From positions 682,001-746,000 of the forward strand of contig CAWCOV010000030.1 in assembly GCA_963797255.1 (NCBI GenBank): 64,000 bases of DNA, given 5' to 3'. This document shows positions 16,992 through 25,930 of this stretch, in pieces; within the stretch, counting starts at the first letter, position 1; each line of letters begins with the position of its first letter. This stretch comes from JANXZS01 sp963797255 (lineage in GTDB: Bacteria; Acidobacteriota; Terriglobia; Terriglobales; Acidobacteriaceae). Position numbers and translations under genes: made by a program. The notes under the pieces are model-generated. The model saw nothing but the letters and a program-made list of their open reading frames with translations. It made no database searches and was not told the origin of the DNA.

Positions 16992-18380
16992 ATGCCGACC
17001 TCAATACTCCACTCGTCTGCGCAATCCTCTGTGTCACAGGAAGTAGCTAACTCCGCTTACCAGGCCCATGTAAATCCGCAGTGGGTAAAGCTCCTAGAAC
17101 TGCTTCAGATGAATGCACGGTACGTGGAATGCCGTGGCGAAAAACTGCAGACGGAAGATGGCCGGACGATCCTCGATTTTCTATCCGGATACTGCGTTTA
17201 CAACATTGGTCATAATCATCCGGCGGTTGTCCAGGCGTTGCATCGTGAGTTGGACAGGAGTGGTCCCGCGATGTTGCAGAGCCATGTAGCGGAGACGGCA
17301 GGTGAGCTTGCCGAGGTACTCTGCCGCAAAGCCGGAGGTCGCCTGAACAAGGCATACTTCTGTAGCTCGGGCAGTGAAGGTGTGGAGACGGCGATCAAGT
17401 TTTCCCGCGCCTTCACCAAGCGCGATGGTCTGCTGGCGGCAAAGGCCGCGTTCCATGGCTTGTCCTGCGGTGCTCTTTCGTTGATGGATCATGGTTTCTG
17501 GTCGGACGGGTTCGGACCGCTGCTGCCGCATGTTTCGTTCGTCGATTTCGGTGATCTGGATGCTCTCGAGCAGCAATTGAAATCGAAGAAATACGCTGCG
17601 CTTTTCCTCGAACCGATTCAGGGCGAGGGCGGGATTGTCGTTCCTCCCACGGGCTATCTTGAAGGCGCTCAGAAGCTGTGCCGCAAGTACGGCACGTTGC
17701 TGGTGATGGATGAAGTGCAGACGGGCCTCTATCGCACGGGAACATTTCTCTGCAGCCAGCAATATGGTCTCGATCCTGACATGGTAATTCTCGCCAAGGC
17801 ATTGAGCGGCGGGCTGGTGCCGTCCGGCGCAGTACTGATGACCGACGAAATCTACGACAGCGTTTATGGATCCCTGCGGCGCGCCATTGTGCACACCTCT
17901 ACCTACAGCGAGAACACGCTGGCGATGCGCGCGGGATTGGCAACATTACAGGTTCTGGATGACGAGCAACTCGGCGCCCGCGCAACCGCAGTGGGAGAGC
18001 AATTCCGGACACGCCTGAGAGAAGCGCTTGCCCAGTACGAAATGGTGAGTGAAGTTCGGGGCGCAGGATTTATGTCGGGCATCGTGTTTGCTGCTCCGAA
18101 GTCGCTTGCGTTGCGTGTTTCATTCGAGGCGTTCACGCGCATTCATCCAGCGATGTTTGGACAAATGCTGGTGATGCGTCTTTATCGCGAGCATGGAATC
18201 CTGACACAAATCTGCGGCAACAATTTTCTTGTTCTTAAAGCGGCCCCCCCGCTGAATGCAACCGAAGAAAGTATGGATGCATTTATTGCCGCTATCACGA
18301 GCGTGATGGACGCGGTACACTCCTCTTTCCACTTCTGGAAGGATGCATTGGCGCTTGCAGGCCGCGCCGCAAAAATCTAA
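16992..18380 (+). CDS. Class III PLP-dependent aminotransferase
   Basis: The 462-residue product has the class III aminotransferase landmarks: CSSGSEGVETAIKFSR at 124-139, EPIQGEGG at 207-214, VMDEVQTGLYRTG with Asp240, and the PLP lysine Lys269 in VILAKALSGG. The family includes ornithine, acetylornithine, 4-aminobutyrate and diaminobutyrate transaminases, and transaminases of natural-product clusters. Next downstream, 150 bp away, are a type III polyketide synthase and an FAD oxidoreductase, so it may supply or modify an amine for that product. This is inference from context. Confidence 0.85.
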   Translation: MPTSILHSSAQSSVSQEVANSAYQAHVNPQWVKLLELLQMNARYVECRGEKLQTEDGRTILDFLSGYCVYNIGHNHPAVVQALHRELDRSGPAMLQSHVAETAGELAEVLCRKAGGRLNKAYFCSSGSEGVETAIKFSRAFTKRDGLLAAKAAFHGLSCGALSLMDHGFWSDGFGPLLPHVSFVDFGDLDALEQQLKSKKYAALFLEPIQGEGGIVVPPTGYLEGAQKLCRKYGTLLVMDEVQTGLYRTGTFLCSQQYGLDPDMVILAKALSGGLVPSGAVLMTDEIYDSVYGSLRRAIVHTSTYSENTLAMRAGLATLQVLDDEQLGARATAVGEQFRTRLREALAQYEMVSEVRGAGFMSGIVFAAPKSLALRVSFEAFTRIHPAMFGQMLVMRLYREHGILTQICGNNFLVLKAAPPLNATEESMDAFIAAITSVMDAVHSSFHFWKDALALAGRAAKI

Positions 18381-18531
18381 TACATTCTGCGCCAGCGCCA
18401 TGCAATTTGTGGCTCGGTGCATGGCACTTTGATGGCAGCAAAGGAAAAAGGCAAGCATCAGGAGCATTTGCGCCGAATTGCTGCCTATCCTAAAAGCAGG
18501 CACACTTACCCAGGGAAAGAGATCCATATAG

Positions 18532-19581
18532 ATGCGCATAGCAAGCACTGCAACAGCGTTTCCGCCCCACTACTTCACGCAGGAAGAGGTGGTGTCGGCG
18601 ATGAAGCAGTACTGGCAAGAAGGCAAGGATCACTGGCCCCTGCTTGACCGGTTCTTTTCTCGCACGGGCGTAGACGGCCGCTACTTTTCACGGAAATTGG
18701 TTGAGTATTACCCGCTGGATACCTGGGGAAAATTGAATGATGTCTGGATTGAAGTCGCGATGGAACTCGGCGAGAAGGCGATCGATTGCGTCCTCAAGCA
18801 AGCCGGCGTGGAACGCGACCAGGTAGGCGCGATATTTTTCGTGAGCGTGACCGGCGTCTCCAGTCCGTCCGTTGATGCGCGGATCGTGAACAAGATGGGA
18901 TTGAACAAGCACATCAAGCGCAATCCGATCTTTGGCCTGGGCTGCGTTGCGGGAGCGGCGGGGCTTGCGCGCGCGGCGGATTATGTTCGCGCTTATCCCG
19001 ACCAATATGCGGTTCTGCTGAGCGTTGAGTTGTGCTCGCTCACCTGGCAGCGTGGCGATGTGACGGTGGCCAACCTGATTGGCGCCGGCCTGTTCGGCGA
19101 CGGTGCCGCAGCTGTTCTTATTGCCGGAGAAAACACTAAACCAGCAGGCCCGAAGATCGTAGCCAGCCGGTCCTTTTTCTTTCCGGAGACATTGGACGTG
19201 ATGGGGTGGAACGTATCCGAGAAGGGATTCACCTTAGTTCTATCGCCGGACGTTCCCAAGGTTGTGAGTGAAAATCTCGGCGTCAATGTCGATCAGTTCC
19301 TCGCCGAGCAGGGATTGACGCGAACCGATATTGGAACGTGGATCATGCATACAGGCGGTCCCAAGGTCCTGGAGGCAACAGGGGAAGCGCTCGGCCTGGA
19401 GAATGGCGAGTTAAAAGGATCGTGGGAGGCACTGCGTAAAGTGGGCAATCTTTCGTCTGCCTCTGTGCTGGTGGTGCTGGATGAAGTGATGAAAAACAAT
19501 CGTCCCCCTCGTGGGACGCGCAGCGTTTTGGCCGCGATGGGGCCGGGCTTTTGCGCAGAGATGTTGTTGCTGGAATGGTGA
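18532..19581 (+). CDS. Type III polyketide synthase (chalcone/stilbene synthase family)
   Basis: The 349-residue thiolase-fold enzyme shows the type III PKS triad: Cys138 in FGLGCVAGAAGLARAAD, His273 in IMHTGGPKVLEA and Asn306 in VGNLSSASVL. The ANLIGAGLFGDGAAAV segment is also typical. It should condense an acyl-CoA starter with malonyl-CoA units to an alkylpyrone, resorcinol or phloroglucinol. Its stop overlaps the start of the FAD oxidoreductase (TGATG), so the two are translationally coupled. Confidence 0.9.
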   Translation: MRIASTATAFPPHYFTQEEVVSAMKQYWQEGKDHWPLLDRFFSRTGVDGRYFSRKLVEYYPLDTWGKLNDVWIEVAMELGEKAIDCVLKQAGVERDQVGAIFFVSVTGVSSPSVDARIVNKMGLNKHIKRNPIFGLGCVAGAAGLARAADYVRAYPDQYAVLLSVELCSLTWQRGDVTVANLIGAGLFGDGAAAVLIAGENTKPAGPKIVASRSFFFPETLDVMGWNVSEKGFTLVLSPDVPKVVSENLGVNVDQFLAEQGLTRTDIGTWIMHTGGPKVLEATGEALGLENGELKGSWEALRKVGNLSSASVLVVLDEVMKNNRPPRGTRSVLAAMGPGFCAEMLLLEW

Positions 19582-20732
19582 TGCGAGAGCAAACGAATAC
19601 ACGCCGCGCGGATGTCGTAGTGGTAGGTGGCGGCCCCGCGGGCTTGTCTGCCGCGATTGCATTGCGCCAGCGCGGTGCCGATGTGCTGGTGGTCGAGGCG
19701 TTGCGTCCGCCAATTGACAAGGCCTGCGGCGAAGGGCTCATGCCTGACTCCCGCGTGGAACTGGAGCGCCTCGGCATCACTCTGAACCGTCAGGATGGCG
19801 GCGAGTTCCGTGGCATTCATTTTGCCAATCGCAACAGCGGCCGCACGGATTGCGTAAGCGCTCGATTCGCCAACGGCATTGGGTTGGGCGTACGGCGCGT
19901 GCATCTGCATCAACTGATGATCGATCGCGCAGAATCGCTGGGCGTTCGCATGGCGTGGAATACGCACGTGGAGTTGCGCGCACAAGAGAAAGTATTCGTC
20001 GCGGGAGAGCCGTGCGAGTACAGGTATCTGGTGGGAGCGGATGGCCAGGCATCCGGCGTGCGGCGCTGGGCACGACTTGAAAGCGGCACACTGGTGAGTC
20101 GTCGTTTCGGTTTCCGCCGCCACTACCGTGTTGAACCGTGGAGTGAAAATGTTGAGGTTCACTGGGGTGCCCGCGGACAGGCCTATGTCACTCCGGTTGG
20201 CTTGAATGAGTTGTGCATTGCGACTATTGCGACTGATCCGAAGGTGAGGATGGAGGAGGTACTAACTTCCATTCCGTTCCTGAAGGAAAAGCTTAGTGGA
20301 CTGGATAGCAGCAGTACGCATCGCGGCGCCGTCACCACCACGCGGCGTCTTAAGAAAGTGGCCCGTGGGAGGATTGCGCTGATCGGCGACGCCTCTGGCT
20401 CAGCGGATGCTATTACCGGCGAAGGCCTGGCCATGGTGTTTCGCCAGTCGCAGTTGCTGGCCGATGCAATTGAGGGCGATGATCTTGATTTCTACGCCGA
20501 AGGGCATCCGGCAATTCTCAAAATGCCGATGACCATGGCGAAGGTGATGCTGACAATGGACCGTTGGCCATTGTTCCGCGATCGCGCCATCCGCGCTCTG
20601 GCCAGTGAGCCCGCGCTCTTCTCCCGCCTGCTGGGTGTGCACATGGGAGAAGAATCCTTACCCCGATTCGTTTACGAAAAGGGACTGCACCTGGGATTGC
20701 AAATCCTCGCTCCTGCATGGGCTAACCTGTAA
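19581..20732 (+). CDS. FAD-dependent oxidoreductase (geranylgeranyl reductase/halogenase-like)
   Basis: The ATG at 19581 overlaps the polyketide synthase stop by one base; another ATG at 19575 is possible. The product has an N-terminal FAD dinucleotide fold, VVVVGGGPAGLSAAIALRQ, followed by KACGEGLMP, a motif shared by geranylgeranyl reductases and related flavin monooxygenases. The second FAD motif is GRIALIGDASGSADAITGEG. It probably oxidises or reduces the polyketide made by its partner. Confidence 0.85.
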   Translation: MREQTNTRRADVVVVGGGPAGLSAAIALRQRGADVLVVEALRPPIDKACGEGLMPDSRVELERLGITLNRQDGGEFRGIHFANRNSGRTDCVSARFANGIGLGVRRVHLHQLMIDRAESLGVRMAWNTHVELRAQEKVFVAGEPCEYRYLVGADGQASGVRRWARLESGTLVSRRFGFRRHYRVEPWSENVEVHWGARGQAYVTPVGLNELCIATIATDPKVRMEEVLTSIPFLKEKLSGLDSSSTHRGAVTTTRRLKKVARGRIALIGDASGSADAITGEGLAMVFRQSQLLADAIEGDDLDFYAEGHPAILKMPMTMAKVMLTMDRWPLFRDRAIRALASEPALFSRLLGVHMGEESLPRFVYEKGLHLGLQILAPAWANL

Positions 20733-20769
20733 ATCGCTGCTGGCCTGTAAAATAAAAGAAGGAAGATAC

Positions 20770-21357
20770 ATGAAGAGTTTGGCTTGGATTCGTTTTGCGG
20801 TTTTTGCTGTGGTGTGTCTTGCCCTGGGTCAGTCCGGCTTCGCGCAAAAGGTCACAGTTCATCTTGATCCCGCTGATACAGAAATTAAATGGACGCTGAC
20901 GGACACGCTCCATGTCGTCCACGGGACGTTCCAACTGAAGAGCGGCGTGATGATCTTTGATCCCAAGACCGGGATCGCGGAAGGCGAAATCCTCGTGGAT
21001 GGCGCCAGCGGTGCGAGCGGCAACAGCATGCGCGACAGCGCGATGAAGAAAAAAGTGCTGGAGACGGACAAATATCCCGAAGTCTTCTTTCATCCCGCCA
21101 AGGTGGCCGGCGAACCGAAACCGGGAAGTTTGCAAGACGTGACGGTGGATGGCACTTTTAACATTCACGGCGCCGACCATGCCTTGCGCATGGGCGTGAA
21201 GGTGCAAACAAATGGCGACAAAGTTATAGCCACCACTCATTTCGTCGTGCCGTTCGTTGACTGGGGCATGAAAGATCCCGGCAATTTTATTCTGAAAGTG
21301 GGCAAACAGGTCGATGTCGATGTCGTGGCCCACGGCACCATCGAGGGAATGCAATAA
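20770..21357 (+). CDS. YceI family periplasmic lipid-binding protein
   Basis: The start at 20770 has GGAAG close upstream and gives a signal peptide (MKSLAWIRFAVFAV, cut near GFAQ at about 26). The mature 169 residues form a YceI barrel with HVVHGTFQLKSG, GNSMRDSAMKKKVLETDKYPEV and NFILKVGKQVDVDV. It lies 37 bp after the FAD oxidoreductase in the same direction, so it may bind the hydrophobic product of the cluster. It is diverged from the yceI copy at 5008-5580. Confidence 0.9.
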   Translation: MKSLAWIRFAVFAVVCLALGQSGFAQKVTVHLDPADTEIKWTLTDTLHVVHGTFQLKSGVMIFDPKTGIAEGEILVDGASGASGNSMRDSAMKKKVLETDKYPEVFFHPAKVAGEPKPGSLQDVTVDGTFNIHGADHALRMGVKVQTNGDKVIATTHFVVPFVDWGMKDPGNFILKVGKQVDVDVVAHGTIEGMQ

Positions 21358-21408
21358 ATTTCAGCGGGACACAAGCGGAGAGGCGGAATTGAATCCCACC
21401 TCTCCTGT

Positions 21409-22318
21409 TTAGCTGACCTCCACGGTTGCGAAGTGAACGTGTTCCACCATCCTGTATCCAATCCGAGGAACATCAAAATAGCGTGCCTGAATCTGCATCG
21501 GGTTTATCTGGTCGCGCAACCTAAGCCCGACAGTGCCAAGTTCCGTTGACAGTGTTTCCGGATCGAGACCAGTGAGCATGCGCTCGCCGCTGAATTCTGC
21601 CGCTGCCTGCATGCGCTGCATGCGCGAACTCGCCGTGGCGGGGTCAAATGCATCGAGGTCGAAATAGTCGAAGACCAGTGTGCTGCCCCGACTGCTGAGC
21701 GCAGCGATCGATGAGAAGATGCGCAACAGGATTTCGCTCGCGAGGTAATACGACACACCGAGCAGGCTGAAGAAAGATGGCTGTTGCGGGTCGAATCCAG
21801 CGGTACGTAATGATGCACCGATATCTCCTCCAACAAAGTTCATGGGCACCCAGAGGCAATCGCTGGGGAGAGCGTACCCTGCATCGGAGATGCGACGCTT
21901 CTTCTCGTCCTGAGTGGCGGGGTCGTCCAGTTCGAACACCCGAAGATTGGCCGCCCACTCCGGACGGCGGAAGGCTAAAGTGTCGAAACCCGCACCAAGA
22001 AGAACGTATTGCCGCGTCCCTTGCTTCACGGATTGCTCGAGCGCATCTTCGGCATAGCGGGAGCGAGCAAGGGTAATAGGCGCGATGTGGTTTCGCATCA
22101 CGTGTCGGAGAGCCGATTCTGCATCGGATTGCAATGCTGCGGCTTTTGCATCGAAAAAAGCCAGCGATCTGGCCAGATTCGCTTCAAAAGCGCTCAATTC
22201 CTCCTGGCTGAAGAGCCTGTGGGCCAGACGGATCACGGAAAACCAGCGGTTGATCGTGTTGCTGGTGATAGGCACGGGCAAAGGCGGCGATCCTGGCGCT
22301 CACACTTGGTTGCGACAT
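21409..22318 (-). CDS. Class I SAM methyltransferase (LCMT/TIGR00027-like), frameshifted
   Basis: The main frame encodes ARSRYAEDALEQSVKQGTR, motif I YVLLGAGFDTLAFRRPE, VFELDDPATQ and a C-terminal half typical of leucine carboxyl methyltransferase-like enzymes. Its N-terminus is odd until the frame is corrected. A second frame from an ATG at 22318 reads MSQPSVSARIAAFARAYHQ and on to VFRDP, which continues as LAHRLFSQEEL in the main frame if one base near 22228 is removed. VFxDPLA is the family's N-terminal hallmark. So the gene carries a +1 insertion. A good promoter lies upstream (22384-22413). Confidence 0.75.
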
Positions 22319-22669
22319 TGGTTGAATTCTCCAAAAGGGAGTGGGTCGTCACAGACGCGGTCTGTGCGCATAACCCCTTTAGAATTATACCATAAGAGGC
22401 GCAGAAATGTCCACTTGAAGGGTTGCGGCGCGAACGCAGGGCCCAGCCTCTACGGTAAGGAGAACGATGAGTTTCTAGCGAAGCAGCGCACCGGATGGCA
22501 GTAGAAACACCCGGCCATGCCGCGACAATTTATTGCACGCGTAGCGGGCCAGATGCCAGTAAACAATCAGCTTAGTTGGTTTTCGAGGAGGGACGAGGAT
22601 TCGCTGTATTGCATCGCCGGGAGGGGAATCCCGGCGACACGTCTGGTTGGATCGAACCGTTCGTGTGCA
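22319..22669. other. Intergenic region with promoter for the methyltransferase
   Basis: No convincing gene is seen. The open frames here on the plus strand are the reverse of the methyltransferase start or are low-complexity chance frames. The only clear element is the leftward promoter at 22384-22413. Confidence 0.5.
22384..22413 (-). promoter_or_regulatory. Sigma-70-type promoter for the methyltransferase
   Basis: Reading leftward, TGGACA (22413-22408, five of six -35 bases) is followed after 18 bp by a perfect TATAAT (22389-22384), 66 bp before the ATG at 22318. Confidence 0.6.
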
Positions 22670-22945
22670 TTACATGTTGAACTGTCTGACCGCGTCCCAC
22701 ACGTAAAAGCCCAGAATCGCCGCTGTCATCACGCCGGTGCAGACCGTCACGATCCGGACCGCTGGGGTTATACGATTGATCTTCTTCAGGAGTTCCTGTT
22801 GCTCTCTGTTTTGATTCGACGAAGACTCTTCAAGGAAGATCTGATCTTCTTCGTAGCGGGTCAAATTGCTGCGATAGATGATGAGGATAAGGAGAATCGT
22901 CGTGAGCAAGGCCCAAAGGCCCCACATGAGAGGGATGATGCTCAT
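22670..22945 (-). CDS. Hypothetical membrane protein (91 aa)
   Basis: The product has an N-terminal membrane helix (about residues 4-24, LMWGLWALLTTILLILIIY), a charged central helix rich in Glu/Gln (residues 30-58) that could be a short coiled coil, and a second membrane helix (about 64-84). Both ends would face the same side. The family is not recognised. Confidence 0.65.
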   Translation of the reverse strand: MSIIPLMWGLWALLTTILLILIIYRSNLTRYEEDQIFLEESSSNQNREQQELLKKINRITPAVRIVTVCTGVMTAAILGFYVWDAVRQFNM

Positions 22946-23191
22946 ACAACACCTCAGGTGTTACGTTGAGCCGGTCTCATCCACGGGGCGGGGCCTTGGA
23001 ATCATTCGGGCCCGCACAGAAGATGGGTCCGTCCGCAAAGCATGTTATCCCCTAAAAGAGTCAAATGAACAGGTATTTGTTTGCAGGAATCTCAAAAAGG
23101 GCAACCCAAACTGTGAAAAACAGTTCTTCACGATAGAAGAGGCCTTTCCTAACCGGGTAATTGGGAGGGTTTTAGGCGTAAGGAGATTAGA

Positions 23192-23641
23192 ATGAGTCAC
23201 TTTCGAAAGAATAGAGAAGTTCTTCTCACTGCTTTGCTGGCGATTTCGTCGTCGTTCTTCCTGGGTGGGTGCAGTCCACAACCCAAAACATCGGAACAGC
23301 AGGAGCAGGAAATACGGCAGAAATCCGCCGAAGCCACGGCGACGATCAAAGAGGGCGCAAAGGAGACCGCCGAGGAGACAAAGAAGGCCGCAGACGACGC
23401 TGGCCGTAAGCTGAACGCTGTGGCTGAAGGGGTGAAAGATGGACTTCAGTCGAGCTCAGGGCGGATGGACGTGAATGCCGCGTCAGTGGACAGCCTGATG
23501 ACTCTGCCCGGCATTGGTGAGGGAAAAGCGAAACAGATCGTGAAGGCGCGCCCTTATGGATCAACGCACGACCTGGTGGCCAAGGGGATTCTGAGTCAAT
23601 CGCAGTACGAGCGCATTTCGACGAAAATTACGGCGAAATAA
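23192..23641 (+). CDS. Lipoprotein with ComEA-like helix-hairpin-helix domain
   Basis: The 149-residue product starts with a lipoprotein signal peptide ending in the lipobox LGGC (Cys at about 27). A charged, Ala/Lys/Glu-rich helical linker (residues 35-85) follows, then a helix-hairpin-helix module: DVNAASVDSLMTLPGIGEGKAKQIVKA. ComEA proteins use this module to bind incoming DNA at the outer face of the membrane. A role in DNA uptake or envelope attachment is plausible; no com genes are adjacent. Confidence 0.8.
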   Translation: MSHFRKNREVLLTALLAISSSFFLGGCSPQPKTSEQQEQEIRQKSAEATATIKEGAKETAEETKKAADDAGRKLNAVAEGVKDGLQSSSGRMDVNAASVDSLMTLPGIGEGKAKQIVKARPYGSTHDLVAKGILSQSQYERISTKITAK

Positions 23642-23767
23642 AACGATTTGTGAGTCAAACGGCGACATCACGGCATCTTTTCCATAGAACGTTATCAGCT
23701 TGTTACGGCGGGTCTGTGGAGTTAAACTAAACGCTGTATCCGTTCGCTAATTTTGAGGGAGAATCAC

Positions 23768-24142
23768 ATGGCAACCACCACTACCACGCCCGTCACCGAA
23801 ACCGTACAGACCAGCGCTCCGATTTCCTTGACACCCCCCGCTATCGCGAAGGTTCGCGAAATCATGGCGACCCAGGACCCGCTTCCTGCCGGGCTGCGCA
23901 TCGGCGTTGTTGGCGGCGGCTGCTCTGGCTTCCAATACTCCATGTCCTTCGAGAATGAGAGCGGCATGATGGATAAGGTCTTCAAGTTTGAAGATCTGAA
24001 AGTGTATGTTGACGCGACCTCACTCATGTACCTCAACGGCTGCGTTGTCGACTATGTTGAGACTCTGGAAGCGGCCGGCTTCAAGTTTGAGAATCCGAAC
24101 ACCAAGAGCACCTGCGGCTGCGGATCTTCTTTCAGCGCATAA
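23768..24142 (+). CDS. erpA: HesB/IscA-type iron-sulfur cluster carrier protein
   Basis: The ATG at 23768 follows GAGGGAGA. The product has 124 residues. The A-type carrier fold is shown by ISLTPPAIAKVREIM and the three conserved cysteines: Cys52 in GGGCSGFQY, Cys116 and Cys118 in TCGCGSSF. These carriers deliver Fe-S clusters to apoproteins. The Thr-rich first 18 residues are an extension. The symbol is by analogy with ErpA/IscA; no isc or suf genes are nearby. Confidence 0.85.
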   Translation: MATTTTTPVTETVQTSAPISLTPPAIAKVREIMATQDPLPAGLRIGVVGGGCSGFQYSMSFENESGMMDKVFKFEDLKVYVDATSLMYLNGCVVDYVETLEAAGFKFENPNTKSTCGCGSSFSA

Positions 24143-24165
24143 GTTCGACCAACCCGCATTGCAAA

Positions 24166-24193
24166 AAGCCTCGCTGCAAAGCGAGGCTTTTTT
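24166..24193 (+). terminator. Rho-independent terminator after the Fe-S carrier gene
   Basis: A perfect 9 bp stem AAGCCTCGC / GCGAGGCTT with loop TGCAAA runs into TTTTTTG. It sits between the convergent Fe-S carrier and pseudopilin genes. Confidence 0.9.
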
Positions 24194-24210
24194 GCGCGCT
24201 GAGAATTTTC

Positions 24211-25331
24211 CTACTGCTGTGGAGTGGGCGTCGTTGGCTGAGTGGGCGGTGTTGGTTGAGACGTTCCAGTCGGCGAGTTTGAGGAGCCAAAGCCTCCAGA
24301 TGGCGAGTTGGAGCCAAAACCACCGGAGCCTGAGCTAGAACCGAATCCACCGCTGCCGAATGTGCCGTTCTGGTTGGGATTTCCGGGCTGCTGGCCCGCG
24401 CCGGCTGCACCAGCCATGCCGTTCAGCTCCGATGCTGGGTCATAAACAAATTCCCACTCGTTGTAATGTTTCTGCTTCTTGTATTCGCGAATAGAGGATT
24501 TCTTGCTGCCGCTGGAGACGCCAACAATTCCTCCTCCGCCAAATGTCTGACCTGATCCGATCGACGAGATGCCAGAGGTCGATGCGCCTGCGATGCCCGA
24601 GTTTGTGCCACCTGCTGCTCCAGGATCGGTCGCTCCAGTAGCACCCGGCTGCCGAGGTATCCGTACCAGTGGCGGCGGTTCCGGTTCCTGTCGTTGGTGC
24701 TGCGGTTCCTGTCGAACCACCGAATGCCGAAGTGGAGCCTCCGGACGAGCCAAACGCTGAACCTGAATTCGATCCAAATGCAGAGCCCGAATTCGAGCCA
24801 AATGCAGAGCCCGAGTTTGATCCAAACGCAGAACCCGAGTTGGATCCGAATGCGGAGGAAGACGAGCCGCCGAACGCGCTTCCGCCCGGGCCGTTTTGCG
24901 TTGCGCCGGGTGCAGATAATCCGTTAGTTGCCAGTGGCGGCGATGGGCTGACCGAAGAGGCCGGTGGTCTTCACTTTCTGCTCGCCGAAGTGGATCATGC
25001 GCCACTCGTCTTTGCCGGTCACGGGATCTTTATAGCGTTTGCGCAAAAAACGGATCTCGTTTGTCTTTTCCAGTTGCTCGAGGTTGCTGGGGTAGCGTCC
25101 GAACTTTTTGTAGTAGAGGCGGATGGCATGCTGATATTGCAGTCCGCGATGGTAAAGCTCTAATTCCTTGTCACGCTGAATTTCCGAGGCGACCTGCGGA
25201 GCCGCGACAGCAAGAGTGATGAGCACCACGGCAACGAGAAAGAGCGCGCCAATGAGCAGATACCCATTTTCAGGATCTGCTGTCTTGCTGGACTTGCCCT
25301 GGTTCGGCGGATTGGCAGGCTTCTTCAACAT
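24211..25331 (-). pseudogene. gspG: GspG-like pseudopilin with Gly/Ser-rich tail, broken by two frameshifts
   Basis: The first frame (25331-24924) encodes a membrane helix GYLLIGALFLVAVVLITLAV, then the GspG-type segment RGLQYQHAIRLYYKKFGRYP and DPVTGKDEWRMI, and stops at IAATGN. Removing one base near 24926 continues it as NGLSAPGATQNGPGG and a Gly-Ser-Phe repeat region; removing one more near 24645 leads into GATGATDPGAAGG and KSSIREYKKQKHYNEWEFVYDP, ending at 24211. All three parts are needed for the long acidobacterial-type pseudopilin. The prepilin site (NG/YLLIG) lacks the usual Glu at +5. It is the last gene of the pilus/T2SS operon. Confidence 0.75.
24747..24857 (-). repeat. 24 bp tandem repeat in the pseudopilin tail
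   Basis: About 4.6 copies of a 24 bp unit encode SGSAFGSN in the middle frame of the pseudopilin gene. The copies differ at a few, mostly synonymous, positions. Confidence 0.8.
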
Positions 25332-25339
25332 CGGGAAAC

Positions 25340-25930
25340 TCAGTTCTGCACCAGCGGCAGCGTTTGCGTGTTCTTGTAGGGCAGGTCTTCCACCTGAACG
25401 GAAAATGGGAGGATCTTCACCACCTTGTATCGCCTGTCGACCACGTCGCCCTCGGCGGCGATAAAGACATCTTCGCCGCGCAACAGGAAGGCTTTCTTCG
25501 AGCCGCTCTTTTCCGAGGAGAAGCCGAAGAACTTTAGATCGATCACAGGTGGCGGCGGAGGTGGAGGAGGGCCTGCGTTGACTACCTGCATGGGCCGTGC
25601 CGAAGCTTTGGGCTGCTCAATGACCGGGGGCGCGGAAACCAGGGAGAAAATATTCCGCCCGGTGCCGGTATAGGTCATGGACTCCGTTGCCGTCATCCAT
25701 TCCGGATGCAGCGTTGGATCGAGATTGGCGGTGGCCACCTTGGGCGCGGAGCGGGCGCCACTGATCGTTGGAGGCTGTTGAGTCGTCACGATTGCAGGTG
25801 TCGTGGTCACAATGTCGGGAGTGGCGAAGTTCTCCCACAACATTTTTCCGCCAAGGCCGAGCACGATCAATCCCAGCACTGCGGCAATCGCGACCTTCTT
25901 CTTATCTTCCGCTCCCATGCGCAGCGCCAT
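25340..25930 (-). CDS. PilP-like pilus assembly / T2SS-type protein
   Basis: The 196-residue product has a short cytoplasmic N-terminus, one membrane helix (about residues 13-32, VAIAAVLGLIVLGLGG), a disordered Pro/Thr-rich linker with a run of eight prolines near 122-129, and a C-terminal beta domain: KFFGFSSEKSGSKKAFLLRGEDVFIAAEGDVV. That domain resembles PilP/GspC homology regions, which link the inner-membrane platform to the secretin. It overlaps pilO by one base and precedes the pseudopilin by 8 bp. The family call rests on position and architecture. Confidence 0.65.
   Translation of the reverse strand: MALRMGAEDKKKVAIAAVLGLIVLGLGGKMLWENFATPDIVTTTPAIVTTQQPPTISGARSAPKVATANLDPTLHPEWMTATESMTYTGTGRNIFSLVSAPPVIEQPKASARPMQVVNAGPPPPPPPPVIDLKFFGFSSEKSGSKKAFLLRGEDVFIAAEGDVVDRRYKVVKILPFSVQVEDLPYKNTQTLPLVQN

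Noticed and set aside
24669..25163. Plus-strand open frame with repeats of EPNAEPEFDPNAEPE type
   Set aside because: It is the reverse complement of the pseudopilin Gly/Ser/Phe repeat; the 24 bp unit keeps several frames open. No ribosome binding site or domain.
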